Counted from the stretch's first letter, positions 35,467-47,500 are shown. The stretch is DNA of 64,000 nucleotides from Pratylenchus scribneri (GCA_030063045.1 JAQSEB010000142.1:1116001-1180000), one strand, 5' to 3'. Notes: generated by a model not told the origin, from the letters alone. Translations and numbers: made by a program.

Positions 35467-37903
35467 AACAAATGATGGTCTAATCCATGTTTTCTATCAA
35501 CATGTTCCAAATGAGTCGAGAAGATTTGAGCAGTTTGATCAAAAACTCGAAAATGCGTTGGCTTTTTTAAACTTAATAATTAATTAGCCAAAAATATTAA
35601 AATTTATTTTCAGCCAAGCAATGCACTGGGGCCATGCAATTAGTAAGGATTTGATCAATTGGGTCCATCAGCCGCTGTTCCTGATTCCAACCTTTGTGAA
35701 AGACGAAACAGACCGAAGCAATTGGGGCGAACATTTTCTCTCAGGCTCGGCTATTCCATATGGAGAGCATGGAGTGCGCGCATTTGTCACAAATTATAAG
35801 AATGGAGGCATGGCCTTATTATTAATCAACAAAAATTTCGCTTATAATCTAATTGTGATTAGTAAATAGTTGAGAGTAAGGAAAATTAATGAGCAAGGAT
35901 AAACCATCTTTTGTATAAATGTCATCAGCTCGTATTTTCAATTATTGAGCATCTAAAACTATAGAAATAGAAAATAGACGAAAAAGTGTGGATTTTGCAA
36001 ATAGCAATTCTTAATTAACACAACCACAAAATGTATACATTTACAAATTAAACAGGACGTGCAATAAAGGCAATGCAACAGGAGGTGATTTCCGAATCGT
36101 CAATAAAGCCGGACAAGCATACAGTGATTGTTGAGGAATACCCAAATGCGGTGCTACAAAAGAAAGATGAAAAGACAGGGAAGCGCATTGATATTCCGTT
36201 GAAATTCCGACCATCCAATTTCCGCGATCCGGGCGTATTCCGACATAGTGACGGCCATTATTATATGACTGTTGGCACTCAGGACATTGGGGATACGGAT
36301 GTTGGCAGAAAGTCTGTAGGTGGCGTCATTCTCTTGTATCGCACAGAAAAGCCGGAGATTGATTCCAAATGGAAATATCATGTAATTTTTGACATTTATA
36401 ATTTTAACAATTTAATTTATTCAAGTCTGTTTTGGTGACGGACAACAGGGACGGATTCGAGAACATCGAATGCCCTGGCCTATTCCATTTGGGTGTTGAA
36501 GATTACTATGTGCTCATATATGGCCGCGAATGGGGAAATGTGGATAACATCCATCGACACCGTGATACACTCATGCTGCTGGGCAAATTTGATGGCACTA
36601 ATTTTGAAAAAATTTCTGAACGAACTTTGGATTTCGCTTTTGGTTCATATGGACATCAAGTATAATATTTGATGGATTTTATACGTAATAAATAAACAAA
36701 AATTTTCAATGTAGAAATAATTTTTTAAAATATTGTCCAAAGAAATATAACAAATAATTTTATTTGATAAATAAAATATAAAAAGATTAACAAATAATAA
36801 TTAGTTTCTGCGCTTTTTAAGATTAATAGAATATTTAACATGTTTAGAAAATTGTAATTTCTAGGGCTTTTATGACGAAAAAGGGAAACAGGCACTGCTA
36901 CTTGGCTGGCAATCCTGGTGGAATGACTGGGACACACGTTCCGGATTTTTTTCCTCTGAATCATTGCCACGAATCGTAAAAATGAGCAATGATAATCGTA
37001 CACTTTTGGTTGGACCACATCCAAATGTTCTATCGCAGTTGCGTGGCAATAAAATGCATGCTGATAAAGGGCAAAATGGTCATTTGCTCTTCAAAATTAG
37101 TGCGGAACGACGAACGGCATATATTCGATTGAAAATTGATCAAAGAAAAAACAAGCATAAGAATGTCTATGTGAAAATTGAACATGAAAAATACAAAATG
37201 CTTGGAGTAAAAATCAACGAGGAAGGTTTAGAATTGCAAAAGGACTTAAAGTATGTTTTTCGCTGTTAAATATGCGCCATTAAGTTGCAATTAGATGAGG
37301 GCCTATTTGAAAAAGTGTATATTTTTGCTATGATATTTTTAATTATAAATACATCCTTATCTCAATTCTTAATATCAAAATTATTAAAAATAAAAAAGTT
37401 CAAATAAAAAGACATTAAAAATAACAATTCATGGGAAAATTTTGATCTATATATATATTTCATATTAATTTTACACTTTCAGATTCTATGAGAAGGATAC
37501 CATGAAGAACACCCGTAAATTGATCGCCGCTGGTGCTAATCCTGACATTTTGCATATTTTCATTGACATTGACTCTCTGGACATTTATGGAGAATTGAAA
37601 AGCGAAGGTTTGCCCCGATGGTGCGGAACAACACGTCTGACGGGCAATGGCGAAGAGTGGGTACGGAGTGTGGAGATACAAGAAAATGGCGCCGATATTG
37701 AAGTGGAGGCTTGGGAGATGAAACCAGCCAAAATGCTAGGGAATATACACAACAATGGGGCATGGGGTCAAAATAAAGCAGGCAAGATGGCGGTAAAAAT
37801 AGATGATGACACCAACGATACTGGTGATGGAAAGAATGGTCGAGGAAGTACACATTCGAGAGAAAAAGATGTCGGAAAAAATGCTGGAACTGAAGGAAAG
37901 TGA
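35467..37903 (+). CDS. Glycoside hydrolase family 32 protein (invertase/fructosidase-like), 5' end unresolved
   Basis: GH32 enzymes cleave sucrose or fructans. Exons: 35467-about 35532, 35614-35861, 36056-36381, 36426-36659, 36865-37250 and 37483-37903; all junctions after the first keep frame. Conserved blocks in order: NDGLIHVFYQH, MHWGHAISKDLINWVHQP, LSGSAIPYG, FRDPGVF (RDP at 36223-36231), ECPGLFHLG (the EC acid/base motif at 36468-36473), LLLGWQSWW and SLPRIVK, then a beta-sandwich-like C-terminus ending in a Lys/Gly/Asp-rich tail. The nucleophile block, normally NDPNG, reads NDG and lies at the start of the first exon found; the signal peptide exon was not located. GH32 genes in plant-parasitic nematodes are regarded as bacterial acquisitions. 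Activity is uncertain given the altered motif. Confidence 0.85.
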
Positions 37904-38301
37904 TTTAATCAAATTTTAAATACAACAACATTGAATGGAAGATTGAGAATTACCAATACCGATTCCGTGAAAAGCATGGAAATCATGAAATGAGTCTATT
38001 ATTCTATATTATTCATCCTTTTACTGTCAATTAAAATATTTTTTATTTCATTTTCGGAATAAATTGAAGTCAAGCATTATTTCCCATTTTATCTAAATTG
38101 ATTGAAATTATAATCGGGGTTAGTCAATAATGGCATTTGCCCGGGACTGGTTTAATAAAATAAGGGATTTTGATAATTGTCAAATATCATACCCATTTTC
38201 CATATTTCAAGCCCATTAATTAAATACTAACTACAAAACATTCTTTGACGATGGAAACCATCGCGCGGGATCGATATGGGGTTGTCCATTCACAATTGCT
38301 T
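37904..38301. other. 3' flank of the GH32 gene
   Basis: AT-rich; a likely polyadenylation signal, AATAAA, lies near 38058. No further gene seen. Confidence 0.5.
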
Positions 38302-38512
38302 AAAAATTCCGTCTGCTTCAAAAATACAAAATAATTCCTCCTGCTTCAAAAATACAAAATAACTCCGCTTGCTTCAAAAATACAAAATAATTCCGCCTGC
38401 TTCAAAAATACAAAATAATTCCGCCTGCTTCAAAAATACAAAATAATTCCGCCTGCTTCAAAAATACAAAATAATTCCGCCTGCTTCAAAAATACAAAAT
38501 AATTCCGCAAAG
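38302..38512. repeat. 28-bp minisatellite, about 7.5 units
   Basis: Units of AATTCCGCCTGCTTCAAAAA plus TACAAAAT. The first units show CCGTCTG, CCTCCTG and CCGCTTG variants, the rest are identical. Confidence 0.95.
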
Positions 38513-39471
38513 GAATCTAAAGGAGGATTCTGAATTGGATTATAATTGTTATTAGTCAATGATGGATGGTATGAATTTATGGATGCCCTTGGCAATGGCT
38601 TAAAATTAAAAGCAAATTTTTATTTGTGTTTTATGGTTGATTAATAATAATAAACATCTAAAATGAATAATCAAAATGCGCGTACGGAATGGGACAAAAA
38701 TTAACGTAAAATGTTAACGGTGTTCGGCCATTTAGAACTCGAAAAAATGGCGGATTTGTTGTAATTGATTAAAAATTTACCCTATAATTTCATTTTCTTA
38801 TTAAAGAGCTCCTCATTGGAATATCGAAAAATTTTCATCCATCGAATGAGACCTTTTTCCTAACTAAATCGAATAAGTAACGGAATATTTGCGCGCAGGT
38901 TTTCTAGGCCGCCAGCCTTTCCCGAAATTGCCATCGTTCGCCTTCTTCCAATGCCATATATTCAAATAAACAAAAATAATATCAGCCACTGATCATTTCT
39001 GGCCATGGGTACAAGATCTAATACACAAAAAGTGATCATTTCCGCCTAATGCCTACATGATAGAACACAAAATAGATAAACCAATGGACACGAAATTGAG
39101 TAAACAAAAACAATATCACCCACGGCCATAATAGAAATAGAAGACACAAACAATATCAGCAGTTCATCTCCTATGGCTATGAAATTGAGTAAACAAAAAC
39201 AATATCAGGCTCCCAATTTCACCATCAGTGAACAGCTGACCCCTCACATATTTCCGTTAATTCATATTTTTGTTTACTTCTTTAAATTCCTAACATCAAA
39301 GCACACAAAATTTGTTCCATTCATCTGAACTAAACAAACAGAAATGTAAGTCAATTGTGCTTTGTCCTAATTAATTTGTGTTTTATTATATCCTAATATT
39401 CATTCATTTCCATTCATGGACAGTGGACAGATGAAATTTTAAAATGTTATTAATGCATTTCTGAGAGACTA
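38513..39471. repeat. Intergenic with diverged copies of an ACAATATC-GGCCATGA repeat
   Basis: Between about 38960 and 39225, phrases such as AAACAAAAACAATATCAGCC, TGATCATTTCTGGCCATG and CATGAAATTGAGTAAACAAA recur four or five times at irregular spacing of about 60 bp. The same phrases recur at 42125-42300, so the repeat exists at two places on either side of the Q/P-rich gene. Confidence 0.6.
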
Positions 39472-40258
39472 AGAGCAATGGCCATTATGTCTAGGAGGAC
39501 ATCCTTTTGCTGGCCATTATGTCCGGGGGGACATCCTTTTATTGGCCATTATGTCTGGGGGGACATCTTTTTACTGGCCATTATGTCTGGGGGGACATCT
39601 TTTTATTGGCCATTATGTCTGGGGGGACATCCTTTTATTGGCCATTATGTCTGGGGGGACATTCTTTTACTGGCCAATATGTCTGGGGGGACATCTTTTT
39701 ATTGGCCATTATGTCTGGGGGGGGGACATCCTTTTATTGGCCATTATGTCTGGGGGGACATCCTTTTATTGGCCATTAGGTCTGGGGGGACATTCTTTTA
39801 TTGGCCATTAGGTCTGGGGGGACATTCTTTTATTGGCCATTATGTCTGGGGGGACATCTTTTTATTGGCCATTAGGTCTGGGGGGACATTCTTTTATTGG
39901 CCATTATGTCTGGGGGGACATTCTTTTATTGGCCATTATGTCTGGGGGGACATTCTTTTACTGGCCATTATGTCTGGGGGGGGACATCCTTTTATTACCC
40001 ATTATGTCTGGGGGGACATCTTTTATTGGCCATTATGTCTGGGGGGACATCCTTTTATTACCCATTATGTCTGGGGGGACATCTTTTATTGGCCATTATG
40101 TCTGGGGGGACATCCTTTTATTACCCATTATGTCTGGGGGGACATCTTTTATTGGCCATTATGTCTGGGGGGACATCCTTTTATTACCCATTATGTCTGG
40201 GGGGACATCTTTTATTGGCCATTATGTCTGGGGGGACATCCTTTTATAGGCCACTATG
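39472..40258. repeat. 32-bp minisatellite with 63-bp dimer block
   Basis: Unit GGCCATTATGTCTGGGGGGA plus CATCCTTTTATT, about 25 copies. From about 39990 to 40250 a 63-bp dimer (one unit with TTACCC instead of TTGGCC, one unit one base shorter) is repeated four times. Since 32 is not a multiple of 3, all plus frames are open in part; the apparent 274-codon frame at 39478-40302 is a product of the array. Confidence 0.97.
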
Positions 40259-40854
40259 TCAGTTGTTTGAATTCATATATTACTCTGTACTCTCTGGGAT
40301 AATATTGTCTGTGGGGCTAAGCATGGTCATGTTATCAGTATGGAAAATCTAAAATAAGTAGAGGACCATGAGTTCGGTATCTACTAAAAAAGTGCAACAA
40401 CAAAACATTTATTGTGATAAAAACCTAGGACATATTAAAACAGCGATAATAGTGGTGATCAGGCCTGAGTAATTCTCTTCTTTAAATAACAAGTGAAAGG
40501 AAAGTTAAAATATTTTTTCAAACATATTTTTAAGAGTTCCATAGTACATTTCTGAGCTTTTTAAAAATTAAAAGAGAAATAAATTAAAAAATTAATAAAA
40601 ATATTCAAATAACCAACAGCATTTTATACATGAAAATATGAATTTTTACCAAAAAAAAATAATTGATAATTAAAAAAAATTCATGATTTTATGATAGACG
40701 AAATGAAAATAACACAATCATGCATTCAAATTTAGCAATTTTTGCATTGGACAGAATAATTTGTAAAAATGATATAATTCAAAATAGAAGAATAATAATA
40801 TGCTAGAATAGAGGAGGGAAGAAAATTTGTTGCATTTATAATTTACATTGCTCA
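40259..40854. other. AT-rich intergenic stretch
   Basis: No gene or repeat identified; it includes the 3' flank of the minus-strand gene ending at 40855. Confidence 0.5.
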
Positions 40855-41349
40855 TTAATGATAAGGACGTTTTCTTTTATGATTTACGTTTCGATATTGT
40901 TGATTTTGTCTTATTCCTTCTTCAGTGCGCTGATCAGCCGGAATCGTTTCAATTTGTTTCTGAAGAGCCTGCAATGACTGTGCCTGTTGCCCTTGGGATG
41001 AATTGAGGAACACATTCGTATTACTTGAAAACTGGCTGGTCTGAAATTGAGATAATTGTTGCTTTTCGGTTGGAATCTGGAAAGATTGTTGCTCTTTGGC
41101 TGGAATTTGTAGGGGTTGCTGATGATTGGATTGAAAATAATTGAATTGGGGCAGATTGGATAGATAGGAGGGTGGTTGATGGTAGGCTGGAAATTGAAAA
41201 GGCTGCTGTGCCGGTATGCCCCACGGTAATTGTTGCGGCATTTGTACTCCAAGCTTACTTCCTTCAGCATTGCTAAAAGTTGGCATGCCATAATTGTTTT
41301 GGAGCAATTGAAAGAATAAAAATAGTTGGAATGAAATGAAAATTTTCAT
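40855..41349 (-). CDS. Small secreted Gln/Pro-rich protein, 164 aa, single exon
   Basis: Starts MKIFISFQLFLFFQLLQNNYG, a standard signal peptide with a Phe/Leu core (given here as read, cleavage expected near residue 21). The mature part is rich in Gln, Pro, Ser and Phe (QQPFQFPAYHQPPSYL, LQIPAKEQQSFQIPTEKQQ), with an imperfect IPxxxQQ repeat, no cysteine, and ends KRKRPYH. Low-complexity composition and lack of introns fit a nematode secreted or cuticle-associated or effector protein, but no family is recognised. The start is the first ATG, preceded by AAAA. Confidence 0.75.
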   Translation of the reverse strand: MKIFISFQLFLFFQLLQNNYGMPTFSNAEGSKLGVQMPQQLPWGIPAQQPFQFPAYHQPPSYLSNLPQFNYFQSNHQQPLQIPAKEQQSFQIPTEKQQLSQFQTSQFSSNTNVFLNSSQGQQAQSLQALQKQIETIPADQRTEEGIRQNQQYRNVNHKRKRPYH

Positions 41350-41563
41350 TTTTCTAAAAAAGTGATAAATTATTATTTATTAGAGTTCAAACTCATTTAA
41401 AATTGTTAAAGAGCATGAAAAATATCATTAATTATAATTAGAAACCTTAACCATTTAAAACGAAGTAATTTTTGCTAAGAGTTAGATTTTTGGTAGCAGA
41501 TAATAACAGGAACTCTTGGGGATAAATATGGGTTTATAATTAATGGAATAATATAGTTGATAT

Positions 41564-41745
41564 TAGAGTAGGACAGAGTCGATTCCGGTTTGAAAAATCG
41601 ATGCATTTTAGAACCGAAATTGAGAATTTTTGCGTTTTAGACCGAAAATGGGAGGAACCGGAACCGAGAATCGACATTTTTCCAAGAATCGAAAACCGAA
41701 TTTTAGAACCGATACCGTCTAGGAACCGACTCTATCCTACTCTAC
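41564..41745. mobile_element. Short TIR element with 11-bp target duplication
   Basis: TAGAGTAGGACAGAGTCG at the left and CGACTCTATCCTACTCTA at the right form the inverted ends. ATAGTTGATAT lies directly outside both (41553-41563 and 41746-41756). Internally it is rich in ACCGAAA/CGGTT words. No coding capacity. Confidence 0.85.
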
Positions 41746-42124
41746 ATAGTTGATATGACAAGCCAAATTGAATGTTTGATCGAATTTTACTTAATCATTG
41801 AATGAAAATATGGACCTAATTCAGTGACTTTAAATTGTGAGCAAATTTATTTGGCCAAAAACATGAAAAATCGATATATGCAGATTTTTTTGTCAGATAA
41901 TAAGAGTTAGGGGTCATTACATATTTTAGAGCTTGAGAAGAAATGAAGGATGTATCGGGATTGAATAATCTCTACTCATTTCTATAAATTTTACTTTTTC
42001 ATTAAGGGTTCTTCAACAAGGTTTGGCGGAGATATCATTCTTTTCGCTCAGATCCTCAGTGTTCAATCGAATGAAGGAAGGAATGCATTTTGGGAATTTC
42101 TTTGCCTTTCGCTCTCCACCAATT

Positions 42125-42300
42125 ATATAAAAACAATATCTGATGATCAGATTTGTTTATGGCCATAAGATCTGGTACACAAAATAATATCTGGTGATCT
42201 GTGGTCATTTATGTTTATGGCCATGAGATCTAGAAAACAAAACAATATCCGACTGATCATTTCCGCCCATAGCCATGAAATTGAATAAACAAAGCAATAA
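42125..42300. repeat. Diverged copies of the ACAATATC-GGCCATGA repeat
   Basis: Phrases AAAACAATATCTGATGATCA, GTTTATGGCCATAAGATCTG and CATGAAATTGAATAAACAAA match those at 38960-39225. Confidence 0.6.
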
Positions 42301-42425
42301 CCGCCTCGAATTCCTTGTGAGCAATTGCCCTCCCACCCCCCCCCCCCCAACCTAATTCTGCGCATTCAGATTTTTGGGTGCGGATTTTTTTTTGTCCATG
42401 AAGTGGATTTTTCTCTTCACAAAAA

Positions 42426-42896
42426 TAAAAATTTGTTTTTCACGATGTAAACAATATAAAACGGTTTTATAATACTTCAGGGGTGCGCGGAATTCAAAAA
42501 GTAGGTGCGTGGTGTATATCCGGATATAGGGGGATTAAGCAGGATTAAGGGGGATTAAGCCCGGAAATAGATGGGAAATGGACTAGAAGGTTATTGGAAG
42601 GTTGGGGAAGTGTAACAGAAGCCCGGAGATTGCACGGGATTAAGCCGGATATAGGGGGATTTAGGAGGAAATAGGGGGAATAAGCCGGGTTAAGCTTAGT
42701 TAGAGGCTAGGGGTTAGGGTTAGGGGTTCAAGCATAGGATTCTTGCGGCCCTTTTATTTCTGGGCTTAATCCCCCTTAATCCTGTTTATTCCCCCTATAT
42801 CCGGATATATGCCGCGCAACTCCTTTTTGTCTTCCGTGCCCCTCTGAATTATTACAAAACAGTTTTATATTGCTTAAAATGTGAAAAACAAATTTT
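42426..42896. mobile_element. Foldback MITE (family 5), about 470 bp
   Basis: About 105-bp inverted arms. Left: TTTGTTTTTCACGATGTAAA, AATATAAAACGGTTTTATAA, then TATATCCGGATATAGGGGGA. Right arm mirrors these (TATATCCGGATATATGCC, AAAACAGTTTTATATTG, AATGTGAAAAACAAA). The centre is GGGATTAAG and TTAGGGTTAGG rich. Confidence 0.85.
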
Positions 42897-43484
42897 TTTA
42901 TTGTGGACAGAAAAATCTACTTTCTGGGCAAAAAGTACCGATTCTATGGACAAAAAAAAAAACTACTTAAAAGTTATGAACAAAAAAACCACTTTATGGA
43001 CAAAAAGTATTTATTTTTTGTACAAAAAATACTTTTCTCCAGATTTTTGTCTACTTTTTGCCCTATTAATCATCAAAGCACATCTCACAATTTGTTTTTT
43101 ATTATTTCTAAATTAAACAGAGTAATTACATATGTTTTAGGTCAAAAGCTGCATTTCTCCTAATTAATTGTGTCTTGTGGGCATGTGAGTATTTTTGAAT
43201 AGCCCATTTTAATTACATTGCGGTAAACATAATGCGCTATCGCGTGGCTCTACGCCAATTGTGGTCTCTACTCCTATTATGATGAAAAAAGATATTTGTA
43301 TTGCAACATTTATCCGATCAAAAGATATAAAATGTATGTTTAGTGTTTGATTGGAAGCTGTTCTCATTTTTCGAAAAAATAACCGAAGATAAATAAAAAA
43401 AAATAAAAATAGAAATAGAAATAGAAATACCCAAATTTAAAATTTCCAATTCGTAGAAATACCAATTGCTTTTTAATCTCTCTT
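42897..43484. other. AT-rich intergenic stretch
   Basis: Includes a short run of GGACAAAAAGTA / TATGGACAAAAA words (42903-43050) and a GAAATA microsatellite (43400-43430). No gene supported. Confidence 0.5.
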
Positions 43485-46400
43485 TCAGAAATTCTTGTCA
43501 TTCAATTTCTTCAAAGTTGAATGTGCATCAGTCTCATCGATGACGGCGACATTCTTTCTTGCTTTCTTTGTAGAATCTGCAATATAATCAAATAAAAAAT
43601 TTTTTTATTTAATTGAATTCATTGTTTGACTCCCCAGAAAAATAAAAATTATTTATTTATACTAGAATCTAGCTTGACAATGTTAGATGGCCTGATCGAA
43701 TATAAATTTGCTTAATTATTCAATAACTAAAAAAACTATGTTCTTATTTATTCATTTCACATCTATAGTAAAATAGCTAATCTTAAATTCTTTAATTATT
43801 TTAGAACATTTTGTCAAACAAACATAGAAAATAACGAAGTTTATAATATATCCACAAACCAATATCTTTTCAAGAAACACCTTCTTATTACTTAAGGTTT
43901 TTCCTAGGTTTATATAACCATTAATTTCGGCCAATAAATAAATTTATTCAAAATTAATAAAATACCTTTTTGTTCTAGTGATTCTTTTCGTTTCCGATTA
44001 TTCCCTTCCCCAGCAGTTGCTCCTTCTTCATAAATGGGATTAATTGGATTCTCTGATAAATTGTCCTTGACTTTTTGGAAAGAATAAACCACAGTTCGAT
44101 TCGGATCATCAGGTTTTGCGTCCGTGAATGAATATAATTCGAAGCCATTTTTCGTCATGATACTCTCCAAAATGAATGGCGACAAATAATTATGTGCACC
44201 AGATTCCTTCACATATTCGTCCATCAACTTGCTGGCCGATTCGCGATCTCTTCGACATTTTTTGGGGTTACTTGTTTCCTTATCCGCCAAATAATGGAAA
44301 AGATTGTTTCGAAAATGGATGAACAAATGATTCAGCGAAATTTGATCATCATTAATCAAATTGTAATGCTCCTTGAGGATAACAATGGAACCAATTGGTA
44401 GAACCTATTAAAATGTAATTTTGGGCATTTTATGTTAAATTAATAAATTTTTTAATCAAATTGAATTAATTATTAAAAATTAATTGCTATGGATATGGAT
44501 AGTTTGGATAAAGCAAATAATAAAAAGGGAAATATTTAAAATTGCGAAAAAATAACATTGAAAATTGCTAAAAGTTTATAACGGTTTAGTGGTTTAGCCA
44601 AAATTCCAAAACCATATACCATTGGATACAACTTGTCAAGATGCGTCGAATGGTATATAATTTGTCATGGTTTAATTGGTTTTGAACCGCCCAAACCAAT
44701 AGATGGTTTAAGTGGTTTAAAAGGCTTAATTTTTGATCAAACCATGACAAAATATATACCAAATGACGCTTCTTGACGAGATCTATCGATTGGGTTTAGG
44801 ATTAGTGGTTCTAGGATAAACCGTTATATCGTTATAAACTTTTCGCAATTTTCAATGTTTTTTTGCAAAATTAAATACAAACCATAATAAAAAGGCAGAG
44901 AAATGAATGGGCCTAAAAAGAATTGCAAAAATCCTGAAAGTGAATATGGCCTATACTATCAGTTTAAAAACCGATACCAAAAAGAGTTCTAGGGAGTTGT
45001 CCGACAAGGACATTCCAGAAGATGAATAAAGGCGTAAGTAAGAAGAATAAGAGGAATTTTTAGAAGGAAAAGTAGCCTAGGCCCCCTTAATTTTTTTACA
45101 ATTTCTGGATTCAGTGCTCATATGAAATTTGAATTTCATTCAGAATAAAATTTAACAGTAAAAAACCATATTGCGCATTTACCTCTCCCAATTGCCGAAT
45201 ACTTTCTTCCTGACTCTCCAATGAGGGCCAATGATGAAGGGAATGATTAAAAGTGACAATAATCAATTCTTTCATCATTTCCGATTTAATTTCCCCACCA
45301 TTTTCCTTCGCTTTTCCATTTTCCTTCGCTGTTTCGTGATTGAGATCTTCACGAATTTTCAAACCCAAATCGCGGCCATTATAAAGGAGTCGTCGCAAAT
45401 GTCCATTTTTAACCTCCTTTCCTTTATTTTGAATATTTGATACGCATTCAGAATCTGCATGATTCCAATCAATTCCATCATCAATGTCAATTAATGCCAT
45501 TTCCAAATTGTTGAAGCCATTCTGTCGTAAGTTGGCGTAAATTTCCCTCGAAAGTTCACCGTCTCCCGTCCCTACATCGTACAAATGGATTTTCAAATTC
45601 GATTCTATAAATTTAAGATTTTTGCATGAAATTAATTAATTATAAAAAACGAATTTATTTGCAATAAAATTTTTGATATGTAAAAGAATCTTTTTTAAAG
45701 GTTTTTTTGCTAAGAAGAAACAGTCTAAAAAGCAAAAACCTTTTATAAATTTTGATAAGTAAATGAATTTTTTTAAAGGTCTTTTAGTTAAGAAGAACAG
45801 TCTAGAAAGCAGAAATCTTCTTCTTTTTTTTTCCTAAAAATTAGCTATTTTATTTGGCCAAATAATAAATCTTTCAAATTACTATGCTCTAGATCTAATT
45901 CCTAATCTAAACTTAAATTTATTTAATCCTAAACTTTATCATTTTTTAATGACCAAGTTAAATATTCTCAAAAATTATATTTTTTCTACTTAATGATTTT
46001 TATGCTATTTAAATTATATTTCCTTGTGCATTATTTAATCATTTATCATTTAATTCTATAGTTTTAACTTCAATAAAATAAATAAATTAAAAATATTCAA
46101 AACGACTACTCTCCACTCCAAAAACGACTATCTTATTAAAACGCAAAATGATTTTCAAAAAAATTCGTTATCAAATCACTCCTTATTCTCTTCCAGAAAC
46201 ATGCAAAACAACTCCTTTTTAAATTATATAAACATTCTAAAATATATTTCATCTCACTTTTAATTTTCATATTCTTATACTTCCTTGGAATGGAATTGAT
46301 TCGTTCATATTTAGTTCGAATTTCCAAAATTTGTTCAATTGGTTTTGTCACCAATTCCGCTTTAGCCCTCATATATTCTTCATTGCTAATCGGATAACCG

Positions 46401-46945
46401 ATCACATCCGGACCGCCAACTTTCAAATTCAATGAGAAATACCAATCGTATAGATTTTCGGCTAATTTTTTGCTGAAGTTTTCCAATCGTCTTTCCTTGA
46501 TTAAATCATCAGTATCTTTAACAATTTTATCTAATATTTCTTTTCGCCTCTCTTCTATGACATCATCGAAAACATAATTTATAGCAGTTCCAATCTTTTT
46601 GCGGAATTTTTCACGTTTAGAACATAAATTTAACCAAAATTTTGGATTTTCAATTCCAATCACCAATTCCTTCACACTATGTCCATTTTCCTGTTTCTTT
46701 TCTAATAAATCTTCTTTACTTGAGAGACTATAAATGATAAAAATTAAAGTGGAAAATAAAATAATTTATACTATGAAAATAAATATAATAAATATACTAA
46801 ATTACAGAAATTACCCTTCAGTAATTTGTTGTTGTTTATCCTTGGATTATATTTCTATTCCATCATTTGCATACGTAAAATTCTCTATGTGAGAGAATGA
46901 AAATAAAAGGTAAAATAAAATTGACAATTGACAAATTTCAACCAT
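43485..46945 (-). CDS. Class I SAM-dependent methyltransferase with predicted signal peptide, 497 aa
   Basis: Exons (5' to 3') 46945-46875, 46727-46258, 45604-45183, 44404-43966 and 43576-43485 join in frame (1,494 nt). Exon 1 encodes a signal peptide-like start (MVEICQLSILFYLLFSFSH). Exon 2 is helical and charged. Exon 3 begins the methyltransferase fold with motif I KIHLYDVGTGDGELS (SAM-binding DxGxGxG), a motif II acid run ALIDIDDGIDW, and motif IV-like IVTFNHSLHHW. Exon 4 starts VLPIGSIVILKEHYNL, the strand after the 'pGG' turn. The tail is Lys/Glu-rich. The substrate cannot be told; histamine/ergothioneine-type and other small-molecule methyltransferases share these motifs. Intron 3 contains a family 2 MITE. 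A methyltransferase that is secreted would be unusual; the signal exon is joined by phase and splice rules, not transcript data. Confidence 0.7.
44519..44880. mobile_element. MITE (family 2) in intron 3 of the methyltransferase gene
   Basis: AAATTGCGAAAAAATAACAT ... AAAAGTTTATAACGGTTTAG at the left is mirrored by ACCGTTATATCGTTATAAAC and TTTTCGCAATTTTCAATGTT. Inner words are TTGTCAAGATGCGTCGAATG against CTTGACGAGATCTATCGATT. Confidence 0.85.
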
Positions 46946-47500
46946 TTCGGAAAAAAATCTATAAAATATGATATAAAAAAGAATTTTATTTTTGTGCAAA
47001 AATTGAAAAGATTTATGCTTGATTTACTTTCAAAATTATTATGAATAATTATATTTTGCGGAGAATTTTTTTGATAATTTATTCAGCTAGAATTATTTAC
47101 CAGCTGCAGAGGGAGCTTATTATTGCAAGATTAATTAATATTGATTCAAAATTCACTCATTTATAATTCTATATTATTAATAGAAATGGGGGGGTAACTC
47201 GGTTTTTCCAATATAACTTTTTTTCTAGCCAATCGATTTTTCTGAAATTTTGGCTACAAGGAATTACAAACTTGGAGGGTGTGCAGATGCTATTTTTAAA
47301 ATTTAATTCTCACATGTGCGCGAGTTATATGCAAATTAGTGATTTCCCTTATGTCTGCCTGTACTATTTCTCTATGGAATCAAGCCACAATGGGGCTTTC
47401 CCTCCCTTTCACTCTGCCCTTCGCTTCCTCGCAGTCAAAGTTCAACTAACGTGAAAGAGAGAGAAGAGAAAAATTAAGAAGTAGTGTGCTAAAAGGTTGA
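46946..47500. other. Upstream region of the methyltransferase gene
   Basis: AT-rich to about 47160, then a more balanced stretch with a 60-codon plus-strand frame at 47272-47454 of unclear status. No gene called. Confidence 0.5.

Noticed and set aside
39478..40352. Long open frames (up to 274 codons) with GHYVWGDI repeats in three plus frames.
   Set aside because: All three frames are open because the 32-bp unit lacks stops; no start context, splice sites or leader.
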